A stretch of 55,453 bases of DNA from a bacterium (lineage in GTDB: Bacteria > Cyanobacteriota > Vampirovibrionia > Gastranaerophilales > Gastranaerophilaceae): assembly GCA_017471365.1 (NCBI GenBank), contig JAFUUC010000038.1, positions 1 to 55,453 of the forward strand, given 5' to 3'. The position numbers and the translations under genes were made by a program. Within the stretch, counting starts at the first letter, position 1. Every line of letters starts with the position of its first letter. Below, in pieces: positions 34,737 through 44,044 of the stretch. Below the pieces are notes generated by a model. That model was not told the DNA's origin, ran no database searches, and saw nothing but the letters and a program-made list of their open reading frames with translations.

Positions 34737-36713
34737 ATGAAATTTTCAAAAAATAAGTTCTGGTTTTTATTCAATTCGGTAGTTATTTATACTGTTTTAA
34801 TTTTTATTGCTTTTTTATTCTCACTCATCTTTGTTGAACAGAATGCAAACAGTTTGCTGATAAGACGTTTTTCGGCAGTAAAAGATGGTGATTCCAATAT
34901 TGTTGAAATTGTTATTGATGATGATTCTATTCAAAAATATAGTTGGCCATGGTCTTTGGATATGTATTCAGACATGTTTGACTATTTTTACACTTATGCA
35001 AGACCGAAAGTTATAGGTTTTGACATCACATTAGATGATCCTATTGATGAGAACAATAATAAAGATAAAAGATTTCTCAACCAAATTCGCAAGATGAATA
35101 ATCTTGTTTTTCAAATTGTGCCGGAGAGTTCTAGTAACAATGCTGATGCATACTTTATAAAAGATTTTCAGAAACAGCATGCCCTTCAAACAACTCTAAA
35201 TGTCAGCGACATGCCAACTCCGTTTAATGGTATAATTAATTATCCCGATGTATTGCGAGACTCAATAAATGCCTACGGATCTGTTTATATACCACAAGAT
35301 TTGCTATCAGGATCTGTATTGGGAATAGTTAACCTTTTGAAAATTGATGAATCATATTTCCCGTCTCTTGCATTGAAAATGTACCTTGTTGAAAATAATA
35401 CGAATGAAATTGTAATAGATAAAGATTATATTACCGTTCCAAAGACGGGTTTAAAAATTCCTTATTATAACTTCGACCCTGGAATTGTTAGTACATTGAT
35501 AAGGTTTTATCCTTTGAATGATTCTACAGTAATTTTTTCACATAATAACATACACGCATCAAGAATTATAGATACTTATAAAGCTCTAAAAGCCGGTATT
35601 ACACCTAAAAATCATCCTGAAAAATATGATTTGCAAACCGGTTTAATAGATCCGGAATTTTTTAGAGATATGACTGTATTTATAGGTGGTAATATTTCTG
35701 GAAATTCAGCTGATGTTATGAATACTCCTATGGCATTAAGGCATCCGGGCGTAGATATATGGGCGACGGTTTATGACAATTTAAAAAATAATTATTTTAT
35801 TAATAACAGCAGTATTTTGGTCGCGTTTTTGTCATTTTTTACACTTTGCCTTTTGGCATTTATTTGCATAATGAAATATCGCTTTATCAGAGGATTAATT
35901 TCTATTATAGCTATAGATATTATATTCTTGCTTATTGTTATCTGTTTTGCACGCCACGGTTATTTGATGAGTTATGCTACACCGATCGTCGGTCAGTTCG
36001 TAACATCTGTTTTCGCGTATTCATTTAAATTTTTAACAGAAAATCGGAATAAAGAAAAAATTAAGCAAGCAATGGGAAAATATATTTCTCAAGACGTTAT
36101 GCAGAATGTTGTTAAAAATATTGATGATTTGAAACTTGGAGGCAAAAGATCTGTCGTAACTATTCTTTTCTCAGATATAAGAGGATTTACGTCCTTAAGT
36201 GAAAAAATGGAAGCCGTGGATGTTTCAAAACTTTTGAATGATTATTTTTCTGAGATGGAACCCATAATCACAAAGTATAACGGTGTAATTAATAAATTTA
36301 TTGGAGATGCCGTAATGGCAGTATTTGGTGATCCTATAGAAGATGAAAATCACCCTCAAAATGCAGTAAAATGTGCGTATGAAATGCTTTTAAAATTAGA
36401 ATACTTGAGAGAAAAATGGGTTCAAGAGGGCAAACCTAAAATTGAAATAGGGATCGGTATAAATACAGGTGAAGTTTTCGTTGGAAATATTGGAACAGAG
36501 TCTCGTATGGAATATACCGTTATTGGAGACAGCGTTAATCTCGCAAGTAGAATTGAAAGTTTCAATAAAGAATATAAAACAAATTTGCTGGTTAGTTCTT
36601 CAACTTATTCCTATATTTCGTCTATTGCTGAGGTTAGGGAAATTCGAGATGTTCAGATTCGTGGTAAAACTCAAAAAACTAATATTTATGAAGTCTTAAA
36701 AATAGAAATATAA
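34737..36713 (+). CDS. CHASE2-domain class III adenylate/guanylate cyclase
   Basis: This 658-aa membrane sensor has an N-terminal helix (about 12-30), an extracytoplasmic CHASE2 domain (about 40-340, with DGDSNIVEIVIDDDSI and RPKVIGFDI), three membrane helices (about 355-435) and a C-terminal cyclase domain (about 465-655). The catalytic segment ILFSDIRGFTSLSE carries the first metal Asp, FIGDAVMAVFG the second, and YTVIGDSVNLASRIE the transition-state residues. K before FIGDA and the T/D around IGD fit ATP as substrate. It would convert an external signal into cyclic nucleotide. It diverges from eda with a 52-nt gap. Confidence 0.92.
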   Translation: MKFSKNKFWFLFNSVVIYTVLIFIAFLFSLIFVEQNANSLLIRRFSAVKDGDSNIVEIVIDDDSIQKYSWPWSLDMYSDMFDYFYTYARPKVIGFDITLDDPIDENNNKDKRFLNQIRKMNNLVFQIVPESSSNNADAYFIKDFQKQHALQTTLNVSDMPTPFNGIINYPDVLRDSINAYGSVYIPQDLLSGSVLGIVNLLKIDESYFPSLALKMYLVENNTNEIVIDKDYITVPKTGLKIPYYNFDPGIVSTLIRFYPLNDSTVIFSHNNIHASRIIDTYKALKAGITPKNHPEKYDLQTGLIDPEFFRDMTVFIGGNISGNSADVMNTPMALRHPGVDIWATVYDNLKNNYFINNSSILVAFLSFFTLCLLAFICIMKYRFIRGLISIIAIDIIFLLIVICFARHGYLMSYATPIVGQFVTSVFAYSFKFLTENRNKEKIKQAMGKYISQDVMQNVVKNIDDLKLGGKRSVVTILFSDIRGFTSLSEKMEAVDVSKLLNDYFSEMEPIITKYNGVINKFIGDAVMAVFGDPIEDENHPQNAVKCAYEMLLKLEYLREKWVQEGKPKIEIGIGINTGEVFVGNIGTESRMEYTVIGDSVNLASRIESFNKEYKTNLLVSSSTYSYISSIAEVREIRDVQIRGKTQKTNIYEVLKIEI

Positions 36714-36719
36714 AATAAA

Positions 36720-36738
36720 AGGCAGGATTTTATCCTGC
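36720..36738. terminator. Terminator between cyclase and small membrane protein genes
   Basis: GGCAGGAT and ATCCTGCC form a perfect stem with a short loop. On the minus strand a TTTTATTTTATA run follows, so it best serves the minus-strand gene at 36774; plus-strand function is weaker. Confidence 0.7.
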
Positions 36739-36773
36739 CTGAAACTACACACTTACCTTTTTACGGGGAAATA

Positions 36774-37106
36774 TTAGGGTGTCTTTTTAAACAACCCATT
36801 GAGAAACTTTAATGCTCCTGAAAACTTCTGTAATATTATTGCACCGCCAATAAAACTACCGATGCCAATTGCAATTTTTTTAAACTTACTCATGCTTTTG
36901 ACTTCTTGTTTATTGCGGGATTGAAAAACATCATCATGTAAAGGTCGAACAAAAGATGCAGTTATTTCCGGTCCTAAGTATGACGGGTACATGATATCGT
37001 CATACATCATAGGCTCACCAAGTGTGCTGTTAAGAGTAGCCATACCAACATCACCCGAAAAATCCGGAGTATTTAAACCGTACATTAGACTGTTGTCAAA
37101 ATACAT
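36774..37106 (-). CDS. Small protein with C-terminal amphipathic or membrane helix
   Basis: This 110-aa protein has a polar N-terminus rich in Met, Tyr, Asp and Pro (MYFDNSLMYGLNTPDFSG...), then a Lys-flanked hydrophobic helix (about 77-108; KIAIGIGSFIGGAIILQKF). No signal peptide is present. A membrane-associated tail-anchored protein is plausible. AAGGT lies upstream of the ATG. I recognise no family; the N-terminal style is that of other small gut-Melainabacteria proteins I recall. Confidence 0.6.
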   Translation of the reverse strand: MYFDNSLMYGLNTPDFSGDVGMATLNSTLGEPMMYDDIMYPSYLGPEITASFVRPLHDDVFQSRNKQEVKSMSKFKKIAIGIGSFIGGAIILQKFSGALKFLNGLFKKTP

Positions 37107-37218
37107 AACTAACCTTACCTTTTTACCTACATTTATATAAAGTATTTTTTTGTAAATTAATTTACTTTTTTTATAAAATTTGCTTTAATAAACTTAACAT
37201 ATAGAAAGGTAGCTAGAC

Positions 37219-37515
37219 ATGAGAATGTTCAAACGTTGGTATGATGCGGATTCAGCAGTTAGCAAGGCCATTAATGATTTAGAAAAGAAACCCGAAGAAA
37301 TTCAAATTATGTGTGCAGATTATATTATTGATCTAATGAAGGACATTGAACTTGAAGAAATGAGTTTGGATGATCAATATAATTACATTATGAGACGTTG
37401 GTATGATAAAAATATCAAAGTTTCGCATGCAATTGAATATCTCAGACTTTGCCCAAAAGATGTAAGAAGAGAAGTTGCATTAAAGGTGCTTGATTATTTG
37501 GAAAAATTAACTTAA
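37219..37515 (+). CDS. Small helical protein built from two repeats
   Basis: This 98-aa cytoplasmic protein is an internal duplication. Unit 1 (about 4-41) begins FKRWYDADSAVSKAINDLEK and unit 2 (about 56-95) begins MRRWYDKNIKVSHAIEYLR; both continue with a helix ending ALKVLDYL or DYIIDLM. Shared positions are RWYD, the V.xAI core and P followed by a long helix. I do not recognise the family. AGAAAGG precedes the ATG. A short gene of unknown function follows after about 50 nt on the same strand. Confidence 0.65.
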   Translation: MRMFKRWYDADSAVSKAINDLEKKPEEIQIMCADYIIDLMKDIELEEMSLDDQYNYIMRRWYDKNIKVSHAIEYLRLCPKDVRREVALKVLDYLEKLT

Positions 37516-37565
37516 CATTTTAGACTTTTGTACAATTATATTGTTAACTATAATTGGAGGGGTTT

Positions 37566-37913
37566 GTGTCTAAAGAGATAAATAAAAATGTAATAAATCT
37601 TTTTTCAAAACATAAAAATCAGTTAATTCCACCGAATATTGAGGATAAGATTAAGTATTACGCTGGTTTTAATTATGTTAAAGTAAAAAGAGACTCAAAC
37701 GGAAATAAATTTCGCAAAGATAATCTTTTGAACTATAGGGCAAAGTGCCATTATATGGTTACTGTTATGCGAGAATTGGATGACGAAGTTGTTTTGTATT
37801 CTTATGAAGTGCCGAATGAAGATTTGTTTAAATTTATGAAATCCTTTGATGAAAATACTCTTGATGGAATTATTATTGAAATAGATAAATATTTCCCCGA
37901 TGATTTAGCGTAA
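37566..37913 (+). CDS. Small cytoplasmic protein of unknown function
   Basis: This 115-aa protein, starting at a GTG, begins MSKEINKNVINLFSKHKN and contains YVKVKRDSNGNKFRKD. It is basic at the N-terminal half and acidic at the C-terminus. GGAGGGG lies 3-4 nt upstream of the GTG; an upstream TTG at 37554 would place this ribosome-binding sequence inside the gene and is less likely. It ends 16 nt before the radical SAM-DUF2344 gene, so it probably heads that transcript. I see no known domain. Confidence 0.6.
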   Translation: MSKEINKNVINLFSKHKNQLIPPNIEDKIKYYAGFNYVKVKRDSNGNKFRKDNLLNYRAKCHYMVTVMRELDDEVVLYSYEVPNEDLFKFMKSFDENTLDGIIIEIDKYFPDDLA

Positions 37914-37929
37914 TAGAAGAATAGTGTAA

Positions 37930-40461
37930 ATGTGTTTTTTTAATAAGTATCATGAAAGTTTGTATAGGTGCTTCAAACCCTACCAGTATGTTGGTGGAGA
38001 GTTGTTGTCTCGTAATAAAGATTTTGATAGGGCAAATGTTCGTATTGCAATGGCATTTCCGGATAAGTATGAAATAGGGATTTCAAATCTTGGAGTTAGA
38101 GTTTTATATGAACTTATAAATAATGAAAAAGATTATATGGCTGATCGTGTATATGCTCCGGAGCCGGATTTTCAGCCGGATCCTTTGTATTCTCTTGAAG
38201 CCAAACGCCCTTTAAAGGATTTTGATGCAATAGGGTTTTCTTTACAGTATGAAATGGCATATCCTACTGTTTTAAAAATGCTCGATATGGCGAATATCCC
38301 TTATAAAAATTCTGATAGAAGAGAGGATGATCCAATTATTCTCGCAGGCGGACCATGTGCATTTAATCCGCTGCCGATGAGTGAATTTATAGATGTATTC
38401 ATGATTGGTGATGGAGAAGATTCTATAATCGAAACTTGCAAAATATTGGAAAAAACTAAAGGTTTACCAAGAATTGAGCGTATCAAAGCGTTGTGTGAAG
38501 ATGAAAATTCTGGCAGGTGGTCTGGATTAATTGGAGGACGGGTTAGAAAAAGGATTTCAGATTTAAAACTTGATACGGCTCCTAAATCTTATCCTATACC
38601 ATTTTCATCTTCGGTTCAAGATCGTGCTGTTGTAGAAATTCGTAGAGGATGTGGGCGTATGTGTAGGTTTTGTCAGCCAGGGCATGTCACACTTCCTATT
38701 AGAGAACGCGAAGCGGATGATATTATTAAAATTTCAAAAGAACTTGTGAAAAATACCGGATATGATGAGTACTCATTGCTTTCATTATCTTCAAATGATT
38801 ACGCAAATATAAATGAAGTTATAAAAGAACTTTCGGTTGATTTTAATGAGAAAAAAATATCTGTATCGCTTCCAAGTCAGCGAATTGATGGTTTTAATCT
38901 GGAATTGGCTAATCTTGTACAAAGTGTTAGGAAGTCTACTATGACGCTTGCTCCAGAGGCTGGCAGCCAAAGGCTTCGCGATGTTATAAAGAAAAATATT
39001 ACTCAAGATCAAATTATGAAAGCCGTTTTGACCCTTTACGAAAATGGTTGGTCTAGGGTTAAATTATATTTTATCTGTGGTTTACCAACGGAAACGCTGG
39101 AAGATATGGATGAAATGGCTCAATTACTTTCAATGATAAAATATAGATCTAAACTTTTGAAAAAAGAAAAAAATCTTAAACATTCTCTCGATTTGACATG
39201 TACTCTGTCAATATTTGTTCCAAAGCCGTTTACTCCATTTCAATGGTGTTCTCAAATGTCTCTTGAAACTGTGAAAGAACATATTGATTATTTGATGGAA
39301 AAAGTATCACATATTAAAGGTGTCAAGATTAATTATAGTGATAAATTTTTGTCATTGCTGGAAGCTGTTTTAACTCGTGCTGATAGTTCTATATGCTCTT
39401 ATATTGAAGCTTTGTATAAAAAAGGATGTTATTTGGATTCTTGGCGAGAATATTTTAATAAAAATATTTGGTTTGATACAGCAGAGGAATTAGGGATTGA
39501 TCTTGAGAATCTTGCACAGAGACAGTATGATTTAAATTCCCATTTACCGTGGGATTTTATCGATGTTGGTTTAGATAAAAATTGGCTTGTAAATGAATAT
39601 AAGAGTGCTTTTACGGTTGATGAAAATTCGCCGCATTTTGTTCCGACATGCCAGACCGGTTGTGTAAACTGTGGAGTTTGTTCTAATTTCAAGGTGAAAA
39701 AAGTTATGGCTAAGCCTTATATAGCAAGCTCTAAGGCACAGGATGTTTTAAAACAAGAAAAACGTGATGTTGAAAACATTGATCACAGTGAGATTAAAAA
39801 AAGTTTCAGATATCGTGTAAAATTAACGAAAAAAGGTATTTTAAAGTACTTTTCACATCTTGATTGGCAAAATACATTTTTTAAAGCAATTTCAAGATCC
39901 GGTTTGAAGGTGGCTTTTTCTTACGGTTTTAATCCAACAATGAGGATCTCTATGGGTATTGCGTTACCATTGTTTTGCGAAAGTGAAACGGAACTTGTTG
40001 ATATTCAATTGTGGGAAGATGTTGAACCAAGTATTGCAAAAATAGCCTTACAACAGGTTTTACCTTGTGGTGCGGAGATTTTGAGTGTTGAAAAAATCGC
40101 AAAAAATGAACCGTCAATAGAAAATACAGTTTGCTGGGCTGAGTATAAAGTAAAGATATTTAAAAATTCTCTTTACGATTTTGATAAATTGGTGTACAAT
40201 ACAGAAAAAGTTTTATCTTCTGATGAGATTTTAATTGAGAAGAAAAACAAAAAAGGTTTAGTAAAAAAAATAAACATTAAAAGTTCAATAGGAACTTACC
40301 GTTTTGAAGGTGATTGTTTATTTATAGTGTTAAAGGCAGGTCACAGCAGTGATGATATTCCGAGTGTTCGTGCTGATATGGTTTTGAACCTTATTGCTCC
40401 GGACGTTATGTTTGAAGTCACTCGTACGAAGTTTTTGACCGAGTCATTGAAAGAGTTATAA
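37930..40461 (+). CDS. Radical SAM protein fused to DUF2344 domain
   Basis: This 843-aa fusion joins the TIGR03960-type radical SAM protein to the TIGR03936/DUF2344 domain. The N-terminal cobalamin-binding-like part includes ILAGGPCAFNPLPMSEF and FMIGDGEDS. The cluster motif is CGRMCRFC (CxxxCxxC, about residue 239), followed by SLPSQRIDGF and LAPEAGSQRLR. A CQTGCVNCGVC cysteine group sits near 575. DUF2344 starts near 620 (FRYRVKLTKKGILKYFSHLD). The fused form next to RNase E/G is a layout typical of cyanobacteria. The substrate is unproven; RNA or protein modification is a guess. Confidence 0.93.
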   Translation: MCFFNKYHESLYRCFKPYQYVGGELLSRNKDFDRANVRIAMAFPDKYEIGISNLGVRVLYELINNEKDYMADRVYAPEPDFQPDPLYSLEAKRPLKDFDAIGFSLQYEMAYPTVLKMLDMANIPYKNSDRREDDPIILAGGPCAFNPLPMSEFIDVFMIGDGEDSIIETCKILEKTKGLPRIERIKALCEDENSGRWSGLIGGRVRKRISDLKLDTAPKSYPIPFSSSVQDRAVVEIRRGCGRMCRFCQPGHVTLPIREREADDIIKISKELVKNTGYDEYSLLSLSSNDYANINEVIKELSVDFNEKKISVSLPSQRIDGFNLELANLVQSVRKSTMTLAPEAGSQRLRDVIKKNITQDQIMKAVLTLYENGWSRVKLYFICGLPTETLEDMDEMAQLLSMIKYRSKLLKKEKNLKHSLDLTCTLSIFVPKPFTPFQWCSQMSLETVKEHIDYLMEKVSHIKGVKINYSDKFLSLLEAVLTRADSSICSYIEALYKKGCYLDSWREYFNKNIWFDTAEELGIDLENLAQRQYDLNSHLPWDFIDVGLDKNWLVNEYKSAFTVDENSPHFVPTCQTGCVNCGVCSNFKVKKVMAKPYIASSKAQDVLKQEKRDVENIDHSEIKKSFRYRVKLTKKGILKYFSHLDWQNTFFKAISRSGLKVAFSYGFNPTMRISMGIALPLFCESETELVDIQLWEDVEPSIAKIALQQVLPCGAEILSVEKIAKNEPSIENTVCWAEYKVKIFKNSLYDFDKLVYNTEKVLSSDEILIEKKNKKGLVKKINIKSSIGTYRFEGDCLFIVLKAGHSSDDIPSVRADMVLNLIAPDVMFEVTRTKFLTESLKEL

Positions 40462-40476
40462 GTAGAGGAAAAATTT

Positions 40477-42225
40477 ATGAACGACAACAGAAACAAAAAT
40501 TCTAATCAGAAAGTGGAAAAAAGAATTGTTATTGCCGAAAGAGACAATATCGCTGCGGTTTTAGAAAATAAAAAAGTTACAGACTTTTTTATTCAAAGAG
40601 GAGATGTATTACTGGGAGATGTTTATTTAGCTACAGTGGACAATATATTACCAAGTATTGATGCAGCATTTGTAAATGTTGGCTCTGATAAAATGGGATT
40701 TTTACACGCAGAAGATGTTATGGGTAAAGGCTCTTTGAAGGAAAAGCTCTCTCCAAAACAAAAACTTGTTGTTCAGGTTGTGAAAGAACCTACCGGACAC
40801 AAAGGACCTAGAGTGACGACTGAAATTAGTTTACCGGGCAGGTTTTTAGTCTTGATGCCTTATGAGCCGGGAATTAGTGTTAGCAAAAAAATTGAAAATT
40901 CTCGTGAACGTGCAAGATTAAAAGCTATTGTTAATCTTATCAAGCCGGTTGGTGTCGGTGTAATTATTAGAACAGAAGCTGAAGGGCAATCTGAGGCTGA
41001 TATTCAAGAAGATTTGGAAATTCTCTTGGAAAAATGGAATAATATCATTACAACTTCCGAAACTCTTGATCCTCCAAGTTTGATTTATAGAGATCAGGAT
41101 TTACTTTATAAAGTTATTCGTGAAGCTTGTAGTGAAGATACTGATGAAATTATTGTTGATACTCCGTTTGCACTTAACAGAGTTCAATCTATTTTGCAAA
41201 ATTGGCACATTGCAAAAAATATTAAAGTAACTCTCTATAAAGGCACAGAGCCATTGTTGATTGCTATGGATATTCATAAAGAAATCAAAGCAGCATTGAA
41301 TGTTAAGGTTAATATGCCTTCCGGTGGATATTTGTTTATTCAGCAAACGGAAGCTTTAACGGTAATTGATGTTAACAGTGGTAAATTTATAAGTTCTGCG
41401 ACTCAAGATGAAACCATTTTAAAAACCAATATAGAAGCAGTTCATGAAATTGCACGTCAGCTGAGACTTAGAAATATTGGTGGAATGATTATTATTGACT
41501 TTATTGATATGACAACTCGTGCTGATAAACTTGCTATGATGGAAGAACTTGAAATTGCTCTTGAACCTGATAAAGCAAAACCTCAGGTTGGTCAGCTTTC
41601 GGATTTGGGACTTGTCGAACTGACTCGTCATCGTCAGGGGCAGTCTTTGGCTGAAATATTTACTAAGAAGTGTCCACACTGTCAAGGAAGTGGATGCTCT
41701 GTAATAGATTTTAATTTTGCAACACCTGTAGCAGAAGGTGAATATAGGGCAAAGGCGGCTAAAGTTAAGTTGCCAAGTGGTTCATTTAAGAAAAATAACA
41801 AATTTAATAATAAAAACAATTCAAATACTCAACCTCCAATTGTTGCAACTGTTGAAGAAGAAGCTACTCAAAAACCTGCGATAGAAACAAATCCTTCAAT
41901 TGAAGCAGAAGAAAAAGCTGTTCAAAAAGAACGCGGGAGAAAACGTAAATTTGACAAAAAGAAAAATTCTCAGTCGCAGCCGGTAGTTGAAAATAATATT
42001 GAACCTCAAACTGTTGCAGAATCTGAAGTTCAGGTTGTCGAAGACGATAAGAAAACAAAAACTAAAACTCGACGTAAAACAAAAAAAATTGAAGAAGTTC
42101 AAACCCCACCTGAAGTACCGGTTCAAGTTGTTGAAGAAGAACCTAAAAAGAAAACAAGAAGACCAAATCGCGGTTCTTCTAAAACCAGAAAAAGTACAAA
42201 AAAAGAGGCAGTAAGTGAAGAGTAG
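40477..42225 (+). CDS. rng: Ribonuclease E/G
   Basis: This 582-aa endoribonuclease acts in rRNA processing and mRNA decay. An S1 domain (about 38-110, GDVYLATVDNILPSIDAAFV) precedes the catalytic core with VIDVNSGKF and IIIDFIDMTTRADK, which hold the two Mg-binding aspartates. The Zn-link CPHCQGSG (about 400-407) allows dimer pairing. From about residue 430 the tail is disordered and strongly charged, with repeated KKKxRR-like blocks, as in cyanobacterial RNase E. No PNPase-binding nonapeptide is obvious. It follows the radical SAM gene by 15 nt and overlaps the next gene by 11 nt. Confidence 0.95.
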   Translation: MNDNRNKNSNQKVEKRIVIAERDNIAAVLENKKVTDFFIQRGDVLLGDVYLATVDNILPSIDAAFVNVGSDKMGFLHAEDVMGKGSLKEKLSPKQKLVVQVVKEPTGHKGPRVTTEISLPGRFLVLMPYEPGISVSKKIENSRERARLKAIVNLIKPVGVGVIIRTEAEGQSEADIQEDLEILLEKWNNIITTSETLDPPSLIYRDQDLLYKVIREACSEDTDEIIVDTPFALNRVQSILQNWHIAKNIKVTLYKGTEPLLIAMDIHKEIKAALNVKVNMPSGGYLFIQQTEALTVIDVNSGKFISSATQDETILKTNIEAVHEIARQLRLRNIGGMIIIDFIDMTTRADKLAMMEELEIALEPDKAKPQVGQLSDLGLVELTRHRQGQSLAEIFTKKCPHCQGSGCSVIDFNFATPVAEGEYRAKAAKVKLPSGSFKKNNKFNNKNNSNTQPPIVATVEEEATQKPAIETNPSIEAEEKAVQKERGRKRKFDKKKNSQSQPVVENNIEPQTVAESEVQVVEDDKKTKTKTRRKTKKIEEVQTPPEVPVQVVEEEPKKKTRRPNRGSSKTRKSTKKEAVSEE

Positions 42226-42412
42226 TTTATTAATTGTAATGGGCGGAGTTGCTGTATTCTCCGTCCTTTTATACATAATGTTATCTTTGTATAATAAGTT
42301 TTTTGTTCCACCTTATGTAAAAGATATAAAATTGAACGAAAATTCCCTTAGAACTCCGACTGATAAGGATGAAGCGATACGTATGTTTATTACAAAAAAT
42401 AGGCTAAAATAG
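42215..42412 (+). CDS. Small single-pass membrane protein
   Basis: This 65-aa protein has a GTG start that overlaps the RNase E/G gene by 11 nt. One membrane helix (about residues 5-25, LLIVMGGVAVFSVLLYIMLS) is followed by a short polar domain with PPYVKDIKLNEN. The overlap suggests coupled translation with the RNase; a role in tethering the RNase at the membrane is only speculation. An alternative ATG lies at 42239. It ends 1 nt before sdaAB. Confidence 0.55.
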   Translation: MKSSLLIVMGGVAVFSVLLYIMLSLYNKFFVPPYVKDIKLNENSLRTPTDKDEAIRMFITKNRLK

Positions 42413-42413
42413 T

Positions 42414-43076
42414 ATGAAAAAAACTACATTATTTGATATTATATCTCCAGTTATGATTGGTCCTTCGAGTTCTCACACTGCCGGTGCTGTTAGATTGGGG
42501 TTGTTGGCAAAACATATTTATAAAAATACACCTAAAAAGGTTAAGTTTACTCTTTACAATTCTTATGCTCACACAGGCAAAGGTCACGGTACTGAAAAAG
42601 GTCTTTTGGCTGGTGTTTTAGGTTTGGATGTTGATGATAGAAGAATAAAAGATATATTTAATTCTGATATTGCTAAAAATATAGATTATACCTTTAGCTA
42701 TGCGGATAATTTTAAAAAACATCCAAATACTGTTGATATGGTTTTTGACGATAGTATGTTTGTTTCAGGTGAATCTGTTGGTGCCGGCGAAGTTGCTATA
42801 CGCAAAATTAATGATTTTAATGTAAAACTTACCGGACGCTATAATAATTTAATTCTTGTTTACAAAGATAAACCCGGTATGATCTCGCAAGTTACAAATC
42901 TTTTGCAAAAAGAAGGTATTAATATAGCTTTTCTTAATTGCGATAGGAATGCTAAAGGTCAAGAAGCTTCTATGATTATCGAAATTGACGGTAAGATGAA
43001 TACTTCAATCGAAGATGAAATTCTAAAAATACCTGATGTATATTTTGTAACATATGTTGAAAAATTGGAAAATTAA
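42414..43076 (+). CDS. sdaAB: L-serine dehydratase beta subunit
   Basis: This 220-aa subunit of the oxygen-sensitive Fe-S serine dehydratase starts FDIISPVMIGPSSSHTAGAV, a signature of the beta domain. It ends in an ACT domain (about 148-215; NLILVYKDKPGMISQVTNLL). The alpha subunit follows after 2 nt. Together they would deaminate serine to pyruvate. No strong Shine-Dalgarno is visible, and coupling from upstream is likely. Confidence 0.95.
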   Translation: MKKTTLFDIISPVMIGPSSSHTAGAVRLGLLAKHIYKNTPKKVKFTLYNSYAHTGKGHGTEKGLLAGVLGLDVDDRRIKDIFNSDIAKNIDYTFSYADNFKKHPNTVDMVFDDSMFVSGESVGAGEVAIRKINDFNVKLTGRYNNLILVYKDKPGMISQVTNLLQKEGINIAFLNCDRNAKGQEASMIIEIDGKMNTSIEDEILKIPDVYFVTYVEKLEN

Positions 43077-43078
43077 TT

Positions 43079-43945
43079 ATGGATACTTTTGAACAGTTAT
43101 ATAAAGAATGTTTGACAAAAAATAAAACTATTTATCAGGCTGCACAGGAAAATATGGCCATAGAAGCAGATATATCTGTGGATAAAGTTCGTAGTTTTGC
43201 ACTAAAAAGCCTATTTGAAATGAAAGAAGCAATTCGTTCCGGCTTGATTAGTAAAGAACTTTCTATGAGCGGTATGTGCGGACAAGATTGCTATAAAGTT
43301 CAACAATACTATAAGAAACAGAATTCTATGTTTGGTAAACTTTTTGAAAAGATTATTGAATATGCTCTTGCAACGAGTGAAGAAAACATTAGAATGGGCA
43401 GGATTGTCGCTTGTCCAACCGCAGGTTCTTGTGGAATTGTTCCGGCAGCGTTGATTGCTATCAGTGAAGAATATAATTGTTCAGAATTTGAGCAAATAAA
43501 TGCTCTTATTACGGCAGGTGAAATAGGCAGAATAATTTCTTTGAAAGTTGCTTTGGCTGGTGCAGTGGCAGGTTGTCAAGCAGAGTGCGGTGTAGCTTCG
43601 GCTATGGCAGCAGCTGCCGTTTGTCAGCTTAGAAATGGGCGTGTGTCACAGATTTTAAATGCTTCGGCTCTTGCTTTAAAAAATGTTCTTGGTTTAACCT
43701 GTGATCCTGTTGCAGGTCTTGTCGAAGTTCCGTGTGTTAAAAGAAATCCGTTTCTTGCAGTTCATGCAATTACCGCGGCTGAGCTTGCTTTGTGTGATGT
43801 TGAGTCTAAAATTCCTCTTGACGAAGTTGTCGATGCAATGGGGCAAACCGGTGCTTTAATGTCTCCGATGTTAAAGGAAAGCTCACAAGCTGGTCTTGCA
43901 GTGACGAAAACCGGATTAAAGGTGCAAAAACAAGTTTTCGATTAA
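43079..43945 (+). CDS. sdaAA: L-serine dehydratase alpha subunit
   Basis: This 288-aa catalytic subunit shows VACPTAGSCGIVPAALIAI (about 115-133), GAVAGCQAECGVASAMAAAA (about 160-179) and CDPVAGLVEVPCVKRN (about 204-219); the conserved cysteines for the 4Fe-4S cluster are present. It converts L-serine to pyruvate and ammonia and ties in with the pyruvate oxidised by NifJ. It lies 2 nt after sdaAB. The gap of 197 nt after it holds a 16-bp palindrome. Confidence 0.96.
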   Translation: MDTFEQLYKECLTKNKTIYQAAQENMAIEADISVDKVRSFALKSLFEMKEAIRSGLISKELSMSGMCGQDCYKVQQYYKKQNSMFGKLFEKIIEYALATSEENIRMGRIVACPTAGSCGIVPAALIAISEEYNCSEFEQINALITAGEIGRIISLKVALAGAVAGCQAECGVASAMAAAAVCQLRNGRVSQILNASALALKNVLGLTCDPVAGLVEVPCVKRNPFLAVHAITAAELALCDVESKIPLDEVVDAMGQTGALMSPMLKESSQAGLAVTKTGLKVQKQVFD

Positions 43946-44028
43946 TTAGTCAAAAATAAAGACCTCCGTTGGGAAGAGGCCGTAACGCATATAGTAGTTA
44001 TAAGAAGGATATTAAGATTTTAAATAAG

Positions 44029-44044
44029 TACTACATATGTAGTA
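44029..44044. promoter_or_regulatory. Perfect 16-bp palindrome upstream of rfbA
   Basis: TACTACATATGTAGTA is fully self-complementary without a loop. It sits about 100 nt before rfbA and about 85 nt after sdaAA, with an AT-rich T-run to its right. It could be an operator for a dimeric regulator or, less likely, a weak terminator stem. The rest of 43946-44142 shows nothing clear. Confidence 0.4.

Noticed and set aside
37549-37554. TATAAT just before the small gene at 37566
   Set aside because: No matching -35 box exists, and a start there would place the Shine-Dalgarno at or before the 5' end of the mRNA.
41896-42276. 126-codon minus-strand ORF rich in Phe
   Set aside because: It mirrors the Lys/Glu-rich RNase E/G tail; Phe and Leu richness is the antisense of AAA and GAA codons.
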